DNA from: Asterias amurensis
Taxonomy: Eukaryota; Echinodermata; Asteroidea; Forcipulatida; Asteriidae
Assembly: GCF_032118995.1 (NCBI RefSeq)
Contig: NC_092669.1
Location: 1,488,001-1,552,000 of the forward strand
Direction: 5' to 3'
Length of the DNA stretch: 64,000 nucleotides
Shown: in pieces, positions 20,901 through 32,165 of the stretch
Numbering within the stretch: position 1 is the first letter of the stretch
Layout: each line of letters begins with the position of its first letter
Made by a program: the position numbers and the translations under genes
Notes under the pieces: generated by a model
What the model was told of the DNA's origin: nothing
Database searches by the model: none
The model's input: the letters and a program-made list of their open reading frames with translations, nothing else

Positions 20901-23900
20901 GCAGTTAAGATTTTGAAAAGTAAGCTTTGGAAATAAAGAGATGTTTCCAAATAATTGAGGTTTTGACTGCAACAGGTCATTCGTTAAAACAGTTTTATCC
21001 ACAACAGTGTGGTTAACAACTAAGAAAACAACAATCTTTACCAAGGTCCAAGAGTCCCAGGGTCCCAGAGTCCAGAAGTCCAAAGAGCTTCAGCGTCCCA
21101 GGGTCACAGAACCCTATGGATCGAGAGTCTATGGGTTCAATAATCACAGGGTCCAAGAGTCCCACTGTCCCTGAAGCCCAGGGTCCACGAGTCTCAGGAT
21201 CAAAGAGTAGAGTCCTTAGCCCAAGGGTCCGAGCGTCTCATGGTCCTAGGTTCCACGAGTCACAAAGTCAGAGGGTCCAATAACCCCAAGGTTCAAGAAT
21301 CCGAGGATCCAAAAGTCTCGGATCAAGGGTCCGAGAATCCCAGGACCTAAGAGTCCCAGGAACCTGAGTCCTACTATGATATTCTTTTGATTTGCGAGTC
21401 ACTAAAAGCAATTTACATTGTTCTCGTTTCAGAGTCATCTTCTTGCCATCTTTTGGCGGATTTCGAGAAGGAAATCTCGGTTCACAAAACTCTGACCAAG
21501 CACTCCAATGTGGTCTCCATGTTGGGTTACTGCACAGACAGAGGTATTGCATTGTCTTGTTCCTTCTTTTTATATTTTTATGGACATGATAAAATAAAGT
21601 GTAGTTTGTACATGTTTCATTTTCATTTTCAGGAAACTAAACATGACAGTTAGTCAATAATGTCACTTGGAAAGAAACCATAGATTTGGTCCAAAAGTCT
21701 GAATGGACACCTTATGGCAAGTCACTTAAAATTTAGATTTATTACGCTTTAATACGCTGGCTTGATATTCACTTTGAGCATGTTGTAACTGTTTTATAAG
21801 GTGCGTTCGTTTAGCTTCCCTGGGTCGACCCCGGTGTGTGACGGTTTTTTTCCCCAGGACGAACGTGTGCAGATAATTACCCACGTTCGTCCTGGAAGAA
21901 AAAACCGCCACACACCGGGGTCGACCCAGGGAAGCTAAACGAACGCACCCGTAGATTGGGTGCGTTCGATTAACTTTCCCAGTCGTCCTCGGGGTGCTCA
22001 TCCGGGTGGCGTATATCTTTTTCCATGACGAACGTGGGCAGATAATTACCCCACGTTCGTCCTGGAAAAAAAATCATTCATCCTTCTCGTGGTGACGTCA
22101 GTGTGCCTCGGGCCAGCCCCGAGTGTCCCGCGTGTGGATCGGGTCACGTGGGGCTGCCACACCGGGGTCGACCCTGGGAAGCTAATCGAACGCACCCATC
22201 CAACCCTAGGTCCTTGTTATTATACTTTATGAATATTATAATATCCATGTTGTTCTCATCTCAGATCCTTTCTACTTGATTCTTGAATTCCTCCCTGGAG
22301 GAAACCTTCAAGACTTCCTAAAGAAGAAGAAGTTATCTTGGAAGGAGTCAAGACAAGTTGACTTTGATGTTGAACCAGCATCTCCCTTCCAGCTTCTCAC
22401 GTTTGCATCTCAGATCGCCAACGGCATGGATTACTTATCGTTTAAGGGGGTGATGCAGAAACTTGTTTATTGTCAGTAAATGTTTTCATTTATTATTTCG
22501 ACAAAACCTCCAAAAATGGAGAAGATCAAACTACATCATTACAATAAAAGGAATCAGGATAACCCTGACACTCATGGATTCCCCAGACCACCCTGACAAA
22601 GTATGGAACAAAAGGATTGCTGTAGAACGATCTGAGCAATTGACCGAGAAAAATAAACAGTCGAGTAAAAATCATAAAGTCTGTATGATAAAAAATTAAG
22701 GTAATATGGTGTATTACAATGCACTAGTGTCGTTATAGCAAAACCAACTGGCAAGCTGAAAAATCCTATACTAGAATGGCTAAACGTTTCTTTGTGAACG
22801 CCCATATAGTCTTCATGATGGTTCGCTTCACCCATTACTCTGATGTAGGCCGACACGTGCATGGATTGTTTTTTTATAGGCGAATCCACATTGAACGTGA
22901 AACTAAAAATGTTCTTCCTTGTTTTGATCTTTCAACCGTTCACATGTGCACTTTTGTTAATCAATCTCAATGAAAGGGAAATGTGCTATTTGTTTTAAGC
23001 CTTCAGAGCGTTCGACATTCACATGAAATGAGAGACAAATCAAAATGGTTTCGAAAACCTCGAGTGGAAAACAAAAACGAAACAAATCACGCGCTATACA
23101 TTCACCGCGAAAGAAAATACTCTCACACAAAGATAATACAATAATGAAATGACAAATATAACTAATAAATTAAGTATTTTATCCAAGGTAAAAAAGGCAC
23201 ACGTGTTTTCATAAAAAGGTTTCTTAACACTACCTGGACTGGAAGGGTGCACCCAGGCACAATGTGCCAAACATGATATTTTTTTCCGTACGTTTTTGCA
23301 TAGTTTTGAAATATTTCGAAATGAATCATTAAAAAAATATGATATTTTTATTTTGACATCAAATCTAAACAACGCTACAAATAAATCCCATTTAGTGGTA
23401 AAACAGTGTGTCGCTCCTCCAATCCCCTTTACTTCAAATAAAAAAAAAGCCCCTCCCTGGATAGGGTTAAGTTTTTGATTGAAAACTGTGTAGATGTAAT
23501 AACCAAATTATATAATAATAATGTTGATCATTTTCTAGTGCGCCATGTCTGTCAATGATGACACTCCTGGTGCAAAAACAAGAACTCTGCTTTACACAAT
23601 GACACAAGACAACCACAAGTTTGAAGGCTATTGTTTCCGAAATAGATGTGTTTTGAGATGAGTTTTGAGTTGGGAACAAGTATCTGCTTTTAGTTGTGTT
23701 ACATATCGCTTGTTATAAGAAAAGTTCCCGCCAATTCTCAGAGGTTCATTCTTGGTAAAGAATTGTTTTCCTGTAGTGCATTCACCGCGATCTGGCGTTA
23801 CATTTCCCGCCAATTGTAAGAATATTTCCCGCCAATTTTTAAGAGTAGATTTCCCGCTATTTCTGAGAGACCCGTTCTTGTTATGATTGTTTTCTTGTAG

Positions 23901-26900
23901 TGCATTCACCGCGACCTGGCTTCCCGTAACATTCTACTGACTGATGACTTGGTGTGCAAGCTGTCTGATTTTGGACTGGCACGTGACGTGTCGGCGACAG
24001 AGCAGTATGAAATGGCGTCAAAGGTAAGATCAACTGCGCCCTCAACGGTTGCCTCGTCCCCGGTGCCTCGCCTGAACATCTGACGTCACACTTTGAAGCT
24101 CGTGAATAACGCCAGCGGGTAGCCTCTAGCCTAGGTCAATCCCCGTCCATTTCACCTTTCACCTAGATCCATATTGCAGACGACGACCGCAAGTGCATGC
24201 TGCCAAACGTCACCTCGGACAAATCAAAACACAGATAGCTTATGTCACTGCATGCGTTTACCTAATGAAATGATTGTATCAAATGAAATTACTGGTTCTG
24301 AAAAGCAAGTACCAGTGTCTTGCGGATAAAGACAGGGGACCAGTCTAACTCGTGCCCTTCTCGGTGAAATCCACTCAAAGGCTGTATGATGGAAATGTCT
24401 AGTTATTCACTTGTTTACGTCACTCACTTAGGGCGTACCCCCCCCCCCCCATGCAGACAGGGACTGGCCCCGTTTCATCCACGTCCATAATTATGTCGCC
24501 ATAATTTTTAATTTTAAAACTACAACACTGAATTCTCGATTTACTTGTTTTTATTTATTCTGCGAAGGGATTGTTGCCAGTCCGTTGGTTGGCTATGGAG
24601 TGCCTCGTGGACAACACATACACCACGATGAGCGATGTGTGGTCATTTGGAGTCCTGCTGTGGGAAATTGTGACATTGGGTAAGTAGTTTGTCGTGTCAT
24701 GCTCTCAACAACTTTTACAGCAGCACTTATAACTCGGTAAAGCAAGCAACAGCAATATTTATACAGCAAAAGAAGCAGCAATTAGGTCACAAGCAAACCA
24801 ACAGCAGTCAACAGCAGCAGCATAATAGAACAAACAAAACTGCAACATCTATAGCCGCACCAATTTCCTTATTAACAAGTAAAGGCCGACCCCAAAACAG
24901 CAGCAGAAGAACATGGTTGCAGCGACAGCAACAACAGCAGAAGCAACAGCAGCTACACCATCATAATAGCAATAAAGTGCGACATGCCCAGACGCCCTCT
25001 TGTGGCGCAAAAAGATGTTAAATGGGTCCCTCCACAGTGTCACAAAATAATGATTTGCATGGTTTTTACTTAAGATCAATAATTTAGCATCTCTCAATTT
25101 CTTTCTTGTTGTGATAAATAAACATGCAGTTATAAGTTAAAGATGATGCTACTTAATGGATAACTTTTGGGGCGCTAGGTGGCAGTCGACTTACCAGGTA
25201 AATTCATTGGTCCCGTAATGTGCGCATGCTCAGAACTACGCACACAATGGACATTTACGTGGTAAGTCTGCTGCCACCTAGCGTTCCAAAGTCTGACATT
25301 GTGTCCTCCTTCGTAAACAGGTGCTCATCCTTATCGTGGTATGTCGTACAATGACATCATCGATTGCTTAGTTGAGGGTCACAGGTTACCACAGCCAAGA
25401 CATTGCAGTAAACAGTTGTAAGTCTAAGCACAGGGCACAATTTCATTGAGCTGCTTAAGCACAAAATTTTGCTTAAGCAACAAAATTATTGCTTAGTAAA
25501 ATCAGACTACCGGCCAAGACTCCACTCAATTGTTATGCTAAGTAAACAGCAGCTAAATACCAGTCACAAGCAATGTATATGACATGAAATTTTGGCCAGT
25601 AACATGTGTAAGATAAGCGATCTATTTTCCTGCTTAAGCACATTTTTGCAGCTCTATGAAACTGGCCTCTGGATTAGTATCTTCCACAAAACGTCAAAAT
25701 AATCGACTCAATGAACACGCTAGCTCAGGGAACCAAGCTTTGCTTCTTAAGCTATATGGGTCCCTCCACAGTTTCATGAATGTCCATGCTTGTTATTCAT
25801 TTTGACCAATCTTATCTAACAACTATTTATCACTTAACGTCAAATTTACATTGCCTTTGATTTGGTAATAATGATTGTGATTTTGATACTTTGGAATTAA
25901 ACTGATTGGTTGATTGATTGATTGATTCTCCTGAAGACGATCAGACTATACTGATCAAAAGGTTGAGTCGTAAACCACCGGTTGCCTAATGGGGGACTTT
26001 GGAACTCTAGGTGGCAGCAGACTTACCAGGTAAATTTCTATTGTTCACGTAGTTCTGAGCACGCGCACATTACCGAGAACAATGGATTTTACCTGGTAAG
26101 TCTGCTGCCACCAAGCGTCCCAAAAGTCACCCATTGGTTGTCCTTTTTCTACTTTAACTTGTTCTATTACAACAAAAAAATGTTTTATTTTATACTTTCT
26201 GTTATCAATTGACAGATTTTCTATCATGAAGGAGTGCTGGCGAGAGGTCCCTCGTACACGTCCAACGTTCCTCAGCCTCAAGAGAACTCTGGATGTGATG
26301 ATCGAAGACGCACCGGTAACGTCGTAACGTTTTACGTAAAGGACACCCTCTAACGATTACTTTAAAAAAAAATCAAGTCAACCAAAAAAATCAACCACAT
26401 CAAAACCAAGATAAGTTGCGGGAAAGTTTGTCCACAAAATAAGGGCAGCTCATTCAGGACGACTTGTGGATGGATTGTTTTGTTCCAGAATTAGATGTCT
26501 GTCCAATACGAAGTGTACTACCCGCACAGACTCCCCACTCAGGATGTTGTGGTTCAACTGTTGTGATTTTAAAGCCCTTGGGAATGTTCTTGTGTGACAT
26601 ACGCATTATACTCAAGGATACATTTTAGTCTTGGTACTTTTTGGAAGCAAATGAACGTGGCTAGAATGGATTACCTTGTGGTTTCCAGTTGATACGAATA
26701 TCAAGGTATATGGATTAGATCTAATAAACAATCAATATTGCTCCGTCCTTTTGCTAAGATTCCACTTCAGACGTATCCATGTGGAGACCTATTCCCAGTT
26801 CTTCAAAAATTAAGGGGACAAGTCTATACGCAAGTTATCTTGGAATAGTTTCGAAAAGGTGCCTAATTGCAATGTTTAATGACTACATGGCAAATTAGAG

Positions 26901-27029
26901 TTTTTTATGCTGGATAGTTTTTCAAGTAAAAATGTTTTCCATTTCAAATTGTTGTTATATTATATTTTTTTCTCCTCGCAGGTGTACGTGAACATGGCAA
27001 ACTTTCAACCCGACAAGTACATAATATAA
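17969..27029 (+). CDS. Receptor tyrosine kinase with two Ig-like domains
   Basis: Twelve exons: 17969-18026, 18564-18842, 19564-19872, 20047-20453, 20736-20919, 21433-21543, 22265-22449, 23901-24023, 24568-24679, 25321-25417, 26216-26315 and 26982-27029. They total 2013 nt, exactly 671 codons, so 670 residues. The product has a signal peptide (LLLLVCFAL), two Ig-like domains, a Ser/Thr-rich repeat stalk, one membrane span, a short juxtamembrane segment, a tyrosine kinase domain and a short tail. Kinase marks are complete: LGCGNFGQV loop, VAVKILK lysine, FEKEI glutamate, HRDLASRN loop, SDFGLAR, and [19 protein letters not shown] with PVRW is diagnostic of tyrosine kinases. It looks nearest to the FGFR/Tie/Cad96Ca-like animal receptors; orthology is not settled by eye. 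The activation loop has one tyrosine (EQYEMASK), not the YY pair of FGFRs. Confidence 0.92.
18085..18465. mobile_element. MITE family GGCAGTGGACACTATTGG, full copy in RTK intron 1
   Basis: Both ends are present: TTTAAAGGCAGTGGACACTA at the left and TAGTGTTCAGTGCCTTTAA at the right. The internal palindrome ATTTCGAGACCTCAG is intact. Confidence 0.82.
18564..19872 (+). CDS. RTK exons 2-3: two Ig-like domains
   Basis: Exon 18564-18842 carries an Ig-like domain: SFTCTADG cysteine, FLQWILDG tryptophan, then TLTCTSVG. Exon 19564-19872 carries the second: [19 protein letters not shown] and GVRCMTSF. Several N-x-S/T sequons are present. Both exons are symmetric phase 1, as usual for Ig-domain exons. 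Confidence 0.82.
18925..19110 (+). mobile_element. tRNA-like SINE, copy in RTK intron 2
   Basis: TCGGTAGTCTAGTTGGTAAG and GTGGGTTCGAGTCCCACC give boxes A and B. The CAGTGCTAACATGGGTAAAA arm follows. Confidence 0.65.
19144..19285. mobile_element. GGTGGCAGCAGACTTACC palindromic MITE, copy 1
   Basis: CTAGGTGGCAGCAGACTTAC at the left is answered near 19250-19270 by GTAAGTCTGCTGCCACCAAG. The element is about 140 bp, in RTK intron 2. Confidence 0.78.
20047..20453 (+). CDS. RTK exon 4: 9-residue repeat stalk and membrane span
   Basis: Seven to eight tandem 9-residue units of the type RTSTTLPDE (27-bp DNA repeat, about 20095-20298) form a Ser/Thr-rich, probably O-glycosylated stalk. The span [20 protein letters not shown] follows, then a basic stop-transfer segment ([10 protein letters not shown]) and a proline run. 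Confidence 0.85.
20095..20298 (+). repeat. Coding 27-bp minisatellite in the RTK stalk
   Basis: GAACATCAACTACTC-type units recur every 27 bp and stay in frame. Adjacent units differ at a few bases (LPDE, RLDE, MWPD, SRSD), so copy number may vary between alleles. Confidence 0.85.
20736..27029 (+). CDS. RTK exons 5-12: tyrosine kinase domain and tail
   Basis: Eight exons encode the kinase. Glycine loop and catalytic lysine are in 20736-20919, the alpha-C glutamate in 21433-21543, the hinge ([15 protein letters not shown]) in 22265-22449, and HRD and DFG together in 23901-24023. PVRW and the WSFGVLLWE segment are in 24568-24679, and the C-lobe in 25321-25417 and 26216-26315. The last exon encodes only [19 protein letters not shown] fits both the Grb2 (YxN) and PI3-kinase p85 (YxxM) SH2-site patterns. 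Confidence 0.9.
21045..21372 (+). repeat. Degenerate GGGTCC/AGAGTCC minisatellite in RTK intron 5
   Basis: Short degenerate units such as AGAGTCCCAGGGTCC alternate over about 330 bp between kinase exons 5 and 6. I see no coding continuity. Confidence 0.7.
21801..22197. mobile_element. Two adjacent GTGCGTTCG foldback elements
   Basis: 21801-21949 is a near-perfect palindrome (GTGCGTTCGTTTAGCTTCCC against GGGAAGCTAAACGAACGCAC). 21958-22197 is a longer, less perfect relative with GTGCGTTCGATTAACTTTCC ends. Both lie in RTK intron 6. Confidence 0.8.
23628..23705 (-). mobile_element. LINE ORF2 C-terminal fragment in RTK intron 7
   Basis: On the minus strand [20 protein letters not shown] resembles the usual final residues of LINE ORF2. 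Short and isolated. Confidence 0.35.
23777..23815 (+). pseudogene. Duplicate of the start of the HRD-loop exon (39-nt pseudo-exon)
   Basis: The acceptor and first ~19 nt of exon 23901-24023 are repeated 124 bp upstream (CTGTAGTGCATTCACCGCGA). The copy reads [13 protein letters not shown] and reaches a GTAAG donor after 39 nt, in frame. It is probably a decayed tandem duplication; inclusion in mRNA is untested. Confidence 0.55.
25162..25295. mobile_element. GGTGGCAGCAGACTTACC palindromic MITE, copy 2
   Basis: Same family as 19144-19285. It ends about 25 bp before the acceptor of RTK exon 25321-25417. Confidence 0.78.
25436..25675. mobile_element. Foldback element with CAATTTCATNGAGCTGCTTAAGC ends
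   Basis: The left end CAATTTCATTGAGCTGCTTA and the right end AGCTCTATGAAACTGG are inverted. Fragments of the same family are near 11640-11765 and 31419-31560. Confidence 0.55.
25994..26135. mobile_element. GGTGGCAGCAGACTTACC palindromic MITE, copy 3
   Basis: Same family, between RTK exons 10 and 11. Together with copy 2 it brackets exon 25321-25417. Confidence 0.78.
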
Positions 27030-27395
27030 GCTCCAGTGACAGAATGACAACAAATCTTAGTTTTAAACTGGCAATAGCTTCCATTAGATTTTCCTGATGT
27101 ACAGTGCTGAGATAATAGACCGATCCATTAAGCTCCGCCCCATTTCGTATTGACCAATCACAACGCAACAAAGGTCCGACATGCGTGCGCGTATGCTTGG
27201 CGCGCGCGGCAGAGTTGTGCAGAAATGCTTAGACCAATGAACAACCTCCTAAGGTCTATTTGCACTATCTCTAATGAGTTGGGGTGGTTCTGAAAAGAAC
27301 CGTTGGTTTCAACTCGACGTTTCGATCAGTATGCTCTGATCGTCTTCTGGAGAAAGCTGAATAATTATCTATATCTTTTTTAAACTATGAATTAT

Positions 27396-27585
27396 GGGCA
27401 AGTGCAAATAGACCTCATGCACATGACGTCATTTCAGTAGGGCGCCCTCACCTAGAGGTCAAAAGGAGGTTGTTCATTGGCCAATCCGGTGCGCCGCGCG
27501 TAATGTGCGTTTCGATTGTTTGGTCACCGTTTTTCCACTAAGATGGCCGCTGGATGACGTCAATGCATAAGGTCTATTGGAGAGC
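27396..27585. repeat. Interspersed repeat with AATAGACCT ends, copy 1
   Basis: About 190 bp with GACGTCATTTCAGTAGGGCG and AAGATGGCCGCTGGATGACG, matching 52345-52535 in inverse orientation. Confidence 0.72.
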
Positions 27586-27654
27586 CCACGTGTTCTTGCT
27601 CACACGTGCGTCGTGGGCGGAGCCTACTGGATCGGTCTATTGTATGCAGTGCAC

Positions 27655-28040
27655 TTTAAAGTCAATGGACACTAGGTAATTGTCAAAGACCAGTCTTCTC
27701 ACTTGGTGTATCTCAATAATTTGCACAAAATAACAAACCTGTGCAAATTTGAGCTCAATTGGTCGTCGAAGTTGCGAGATAACCATGTACGGAAAAAACA
27801 CCTGTCACACGAAGTTGTGTGCTTCCAGATGCTTGATTTCGAGACCTCAAAATCTAATTGTGAGGTCTCGGAATCAAATTCGAGGAAAATTATTTCTTTC
27901 TTGAAAACTATACCGTCACTTCAAAGGGAGCCGTTTCTCACAACGTCTTAGACTGTTTTAGCTCTCCATTGCTTGTTACCAAGTAAGTTTTATGCTAACA
28001 GTTATTTTGAGTAATTACCAATAGTGTCCACAGCATTTAA
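27655..28040. mobile_element. MITE family GGCAGTGGACACTATTGG, full copy
   Basis: Inverted ends (AATGGACACTAGGTAATTGT and TTACCAATAGTGTCCACAG) and the central palindrome are present. It sits downstream of the RTK gene. Confidence 0.75.
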
Positions 28041-28043
28041 ACA

Positions 28044-28118
28044 TGATTAGATTAGATTAGATTAGACTAGACTAGATTAGATTAGATTAGATTAGATTAG
28101 ATTAGATTAGGTTAGATT
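28044..28118 (+). repeat. (AGATT)n pentanucleotide microsatellite
   Basis: GATTAGATTAGATTAG repeats with a few C substitutions. Confidence 0.9.
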
Positions 28119-28244
28119 AAACATCAAATATTCAGGAAGCAAAATAAAATTCTCAAAAGAGAGGAACGAGAGAAGAACATTTTAATTTTACTAATATTTA
28201 TTATCCGGGGGTCGATGACCTCCTTGGATTTGATTATACAACTA

Positions 28245-28470
28245 GTCTTGAAGTCAAGACGGTAATTGTTAAGCGCGGTGTGTAGTTACAGCGCGGTGTA
28301 GCTACGGGGACGATACACACACTCTCGATTCCAGTATGTGTGTGTAAGTCAGTCGTAGTCTTGACGTCAAGACGGTAATTGTTAAGCGCGGTGTGTAGTT
28401 ACAGCGCGGTGTAGCTACGGGGACGATACACACACCCTCGATCCCAGTATGTGTGTGTGAGTCAGTTGTT
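28245..28470 (+). repeat. 113-bp tandem dimer
   Basis: AAGACGGTAATTGTTAAGCG and GTTACAGCGCGGTGTAGCTA occur twice, offset by 113 bp. Confidence 0.85.
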
Positions 28471-29710
28471 AGAGCTGCTTCGCGCTACCTACGACTGTTG
28501 CATGTGTAACATCGCACTGTGACTGTTGCATGAAAGGCAGACAAATAGGCAGCGCCTAACGACTTGTCATCAAGTCTATAACTGCAGCCGATTTCACGAA
28601 ACGCTAGGATTAATCCTATCTCGAGTTAGGACGAGTTACTCCTTCCCAGCCATACCACAAAGAAACAACTCAAAATATTTAAAGAGAGGAACCAATTTTA
28701 AACAAACTAAAATCGGTTTATCTATATTCAGGTGATTTTTGAACTATCTATGGTCTATATATTATATATACAATGTATCTATCTTATCTTTCTTCCAATG
28801 AGTGCATCCCTCTTGAGGAGTATAGTTGTACTTGGGAGCAAATTGCTTGGTCACGGGGAATAAAAATATCAACAAAATGTCCTGCAAACTGAACTCGAGG
28901 TGCGAAACGGCTCCCTCTGAAGTGGAGTAGTTTTCGAGAAAGAAGCAATTTTCCACGAATTTGATTTCGAGACCTCAGATTTAGAACTTGAGGTCTCAAA
29001 ATCAATCATCTAAACGCACACAACTCCGTGTGACAAGGGTGTTTTTTCTTTCGTTTTCACGCTATAGTATTGTGCCAAGTCGGCTCCGGGGCCAAAGGAG
29101 GAAACCCAGAGTGTTGAATAACAATGAATGGTTGACGGTTCTTGGTTCTGTAACACGGAAACTAAAGCATTGCAATTTTTACAGCGAGTCGATGTGAGGT
29201 ATCAGGCATTTGTGTAATGCTTTGATAATTTACTGTGTTCCCCAAATTTGAATCTGAGAAGCGTTATCCGTGTAACGTTTCTCAGATTGTGTGTTCCTAT
29301 TAGGGATTATTCTACCTTCGTGCACACGTTTGGTAATATTGTCAAAGAAGTTATGCATACACTAAGCAATCTGTGAAACTAAGGATTTAATTATTTGTCA
29401 ACGAAGTTGTAAAAGACCAACGAAAGAAAAACACCCTTGTTGCACAACATAATGTGTGTGCTTTCCAGATGTCTATATAAAAGATAAAGGGCTTCAGGCC
29501 TGAAGTATATGAGTGAGAAATTACCTGTTTCTCAAAAACTACGTTACTTCAGAGGGAGTTGTTTCTCACAATACAAGTTGTGATACTAAGCAGCTCTCCG
29601 TTGCTCAGCAAGTAAGATTTTTATGCAATCATAATATGTGTAATTACCAAAGGTGTCCTGTGCCTTTAAAGTTCGTTGATATTATAATCCTCGCATGACT
29701 CAAGTGTCCT

Positions 29711-30920
29711 GCACTCAGAAAACAAATGGTAAAAAGATGTTATGTAAAAAAAGTTGTGTAAGAAACTACCTAAATTAAGTAAAACACGGCCAAAAATATG
29801 TACTGATTTGTAGTGTAAAAAAATCTATACATGTTTTGAGAGTAAGTATTGCAGTTAACCAAAGTTATGTAAGATTTACCGAAGTAAAGAGAAACTTTAC
29901 ATGGCATTGGTAGGTCTTACTAGGAACTGTGAAAAGAATCCGGTGTTTACATGCAAGTTATGTTTTTTGTTTTTCCCCTCGTGTGCGCACGCGCGTCTGC
30001 GTGACAAGTTGCTAACGTCTCAGTCCATGCAGTCATGTCGTTCGTGCTCGTCGAGCAAAAGTAACAAGAATGGAGATTTTTGCTCCTAGGTGGACGTATA
30101 TTAAAAGGTGAGTTTCTCAAAAGTTGTTACGATCTACAGTCATATCTACTGATGTGTGTCGTATTATTATTTGTTAGTTTTTACAACCTTTCTGACCTAC
30201 ATGTTTGCCATGAACTTGAAGATGTCTACAGCGCTATAGTGCTGCTATAACAAAACAACATGTTGCAACACGTTACAACACATGCCCACTTTATAGCGCT
30301 GCAGACATCTTCACGTTTATGAAAAAAATGTAGGCCAAAATGGTTGTAAAAACTAACAAATAATAATACGACACACATCAGTCTGTGTATATGACTGCAG
30401 ATCGCAATTGTTTTTGAGAAACTCACCTTTCATTACGTCCATCAAGGAGCAAAATCCCCATGCTTGTAACTTTTGCTCGACGAGCACAAACAGGCAGTAA
30501 GGCCTTACTCAAACGTTCAGACGGGAAAAGGGTACAACGGTAAAAATATATGTAATTGAGTACGACTACACACAATCCAAGTAAACATTTTACCTAAACA
30601 AACAGTAAAATAATAATAATTACACAGCTATAAGGTAAATTAAAGTTTTAACCCATACAAAGGGTAACGCGGAATAGTTTTACATGTCATAAAAGTGTAA
30701 GGTTTACACAATCAATGTGTAATATTTTACATATCTAGCGTTTACTTAAAATTTAGGTAAATATGTTTACTCCTAAACGAAGTAAGTTTGTAAGTATTTG
30801 TTGTGTAAGTTTTACCCTGCAACGAACTGGTAAAAGTTTACCTAACTGTTAGCAGGTTCACCCCCTGCCTCTAAAACATGTTTTTTTTTACACAACTTGT
30901 GTAAATATTTTTCTGAGTGT
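29711..30920. mobile_element. Large foldback element, about 1.2 kb
   Basis: GCACTCAGAAAA at the left is answered by TTTTCTGAGTG at the right, and both ends hold TACACAACTT/AAGTTGTGTA motifs. At its core (about 30040-30490) lies a long inverted repeat: AAAGGTGAGTTTCTCAAAA against GTTTTTGAGAAACTCACCTTT. No transposase is readable. Confidence 0.55.
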
Positions 30921-31979
30921 GGGTGCAAAGGGCACAAACAGGAAACCATTTTGTGTTCAAGATCAATTCTGCACAATCCAAACGACCACAAGTATATTTC
31001 GCAACTACAACAGATATGAAAACCACCATTTCTGAAAGGTGAAGTAGCCTACAACTAATTTTCGTTGGACCCGACACGACACTAGATCCACGGTGTACGA
31101 TGGCCAAAAGGGAGCACACAAAACGGTAAATAATAATTTAACCAATGCATTTTTAGAAGCTGGCAGGTGCAGGCGTGCTAAACGTTCATTCTAGCGCTTT
31201 ATGTCTATATCTCGACACCCCTATGTTCCGACATAATCCAAAAACCTCCGCATATTAGGGATTATAGGGTTAGGGTTAGGATCGGAACAAAGGGCCTCGC
31301 GCAATCTGGAACATACATGTTTAACTGATGAGGTCTATTTTGCAAGAACAAGTCACGAGTAGTGAGGAATGTCAGCAGCCATACCCTGCCCCGTTATGGC
31401 TTCGGCAGTGGCTTGTACTGGGCCCAATTTCATAGAGCTGATAAGCAAGAAAATTTTGTGCTCATCATGAAATTTCTTCCTTGATAAAAACAGGATTACC
31501 AACCAAATTTCCATGTGTTGCATATATTGCTTGTTGTATTCAGCTGATTTTTTATGAATAAATTATAATAAGTTGTGAATAATGAATATTGTGAAAAATG
31601 AATGATGAATACGGTGAATAATTTGAATGTTTGATATTGTGAAAAAAAAAATGAATAATGTCCGTGAATGATGAAATGGATGAGAGTTCAGAATTTAAAT
31701 GTCTGGTCCACGACTCACTATGAACACAACAACCACAGTTACCCATTTAAACGGTTTCGTACAAGTGGATTTTCCCACTTTTAGGCTACAGTGTAGTAGT
31801 AGTCGGATATTTCATTGTGTTGACGCACAGTGTGAACTCGAAATGTTTTGGAATGGTGAACCCTCATGAAGATAAAAGAGTAGACTTATGGACAAGTCGT
31901 TAATGGTCCCACGCGGTGAGATAGTCGAGTGGCCGCCTCGCCTTCACAGTACACATACCGAAGCTACAACCACCACGGG

Positions 31980-32165
31980 GACGGCGGGTGACTGGATTCG
32001 GGGGTGACTGGATTCGGGGGTGACTGGATTCGGGGGTGAGGGTGAGGGTTTGGAGCAGGGATAGGGTTAGAATATAGGGTAGGGGTGGGGTGGGGGTAGG
32101 GACAGGGGTAGGGTGGGGGTAGGAGTAGGGATAGGGTTAGGGGTAGGGTTAGGATTAGGATTTAC
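31980..32165 (+). repeat. G-rich telomere-like degenerate repeat
   Basis: GGGTAGGG, GGGTTAGGG and GGGGTGGGG units run for about 185 bp, after three GGATTCGGGGGTGACT units. Possible G-quadruplex former and interstitial telomere-like tract. Confidence 0.7.

Noticed and set aside
22463..23372. Several open frames in RTK intron 7
   Set aside because: No splice compatibility with kinase exons 7 and 8, which join directly in phase 0 to give a continuous kinase domain.
24689..25021. Glutamine/CAG-rich open frame
   Set aside because: Low-complexity CAG/CAA tract inside RTK intron 9; it starts right after the kinase exon donor and has no homologous domain.
28245..28470. CRISPR-like direct repeats
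   Set aside because: Only two 113-bp units with no spacers, in an animal genome; simple tandem duplication.
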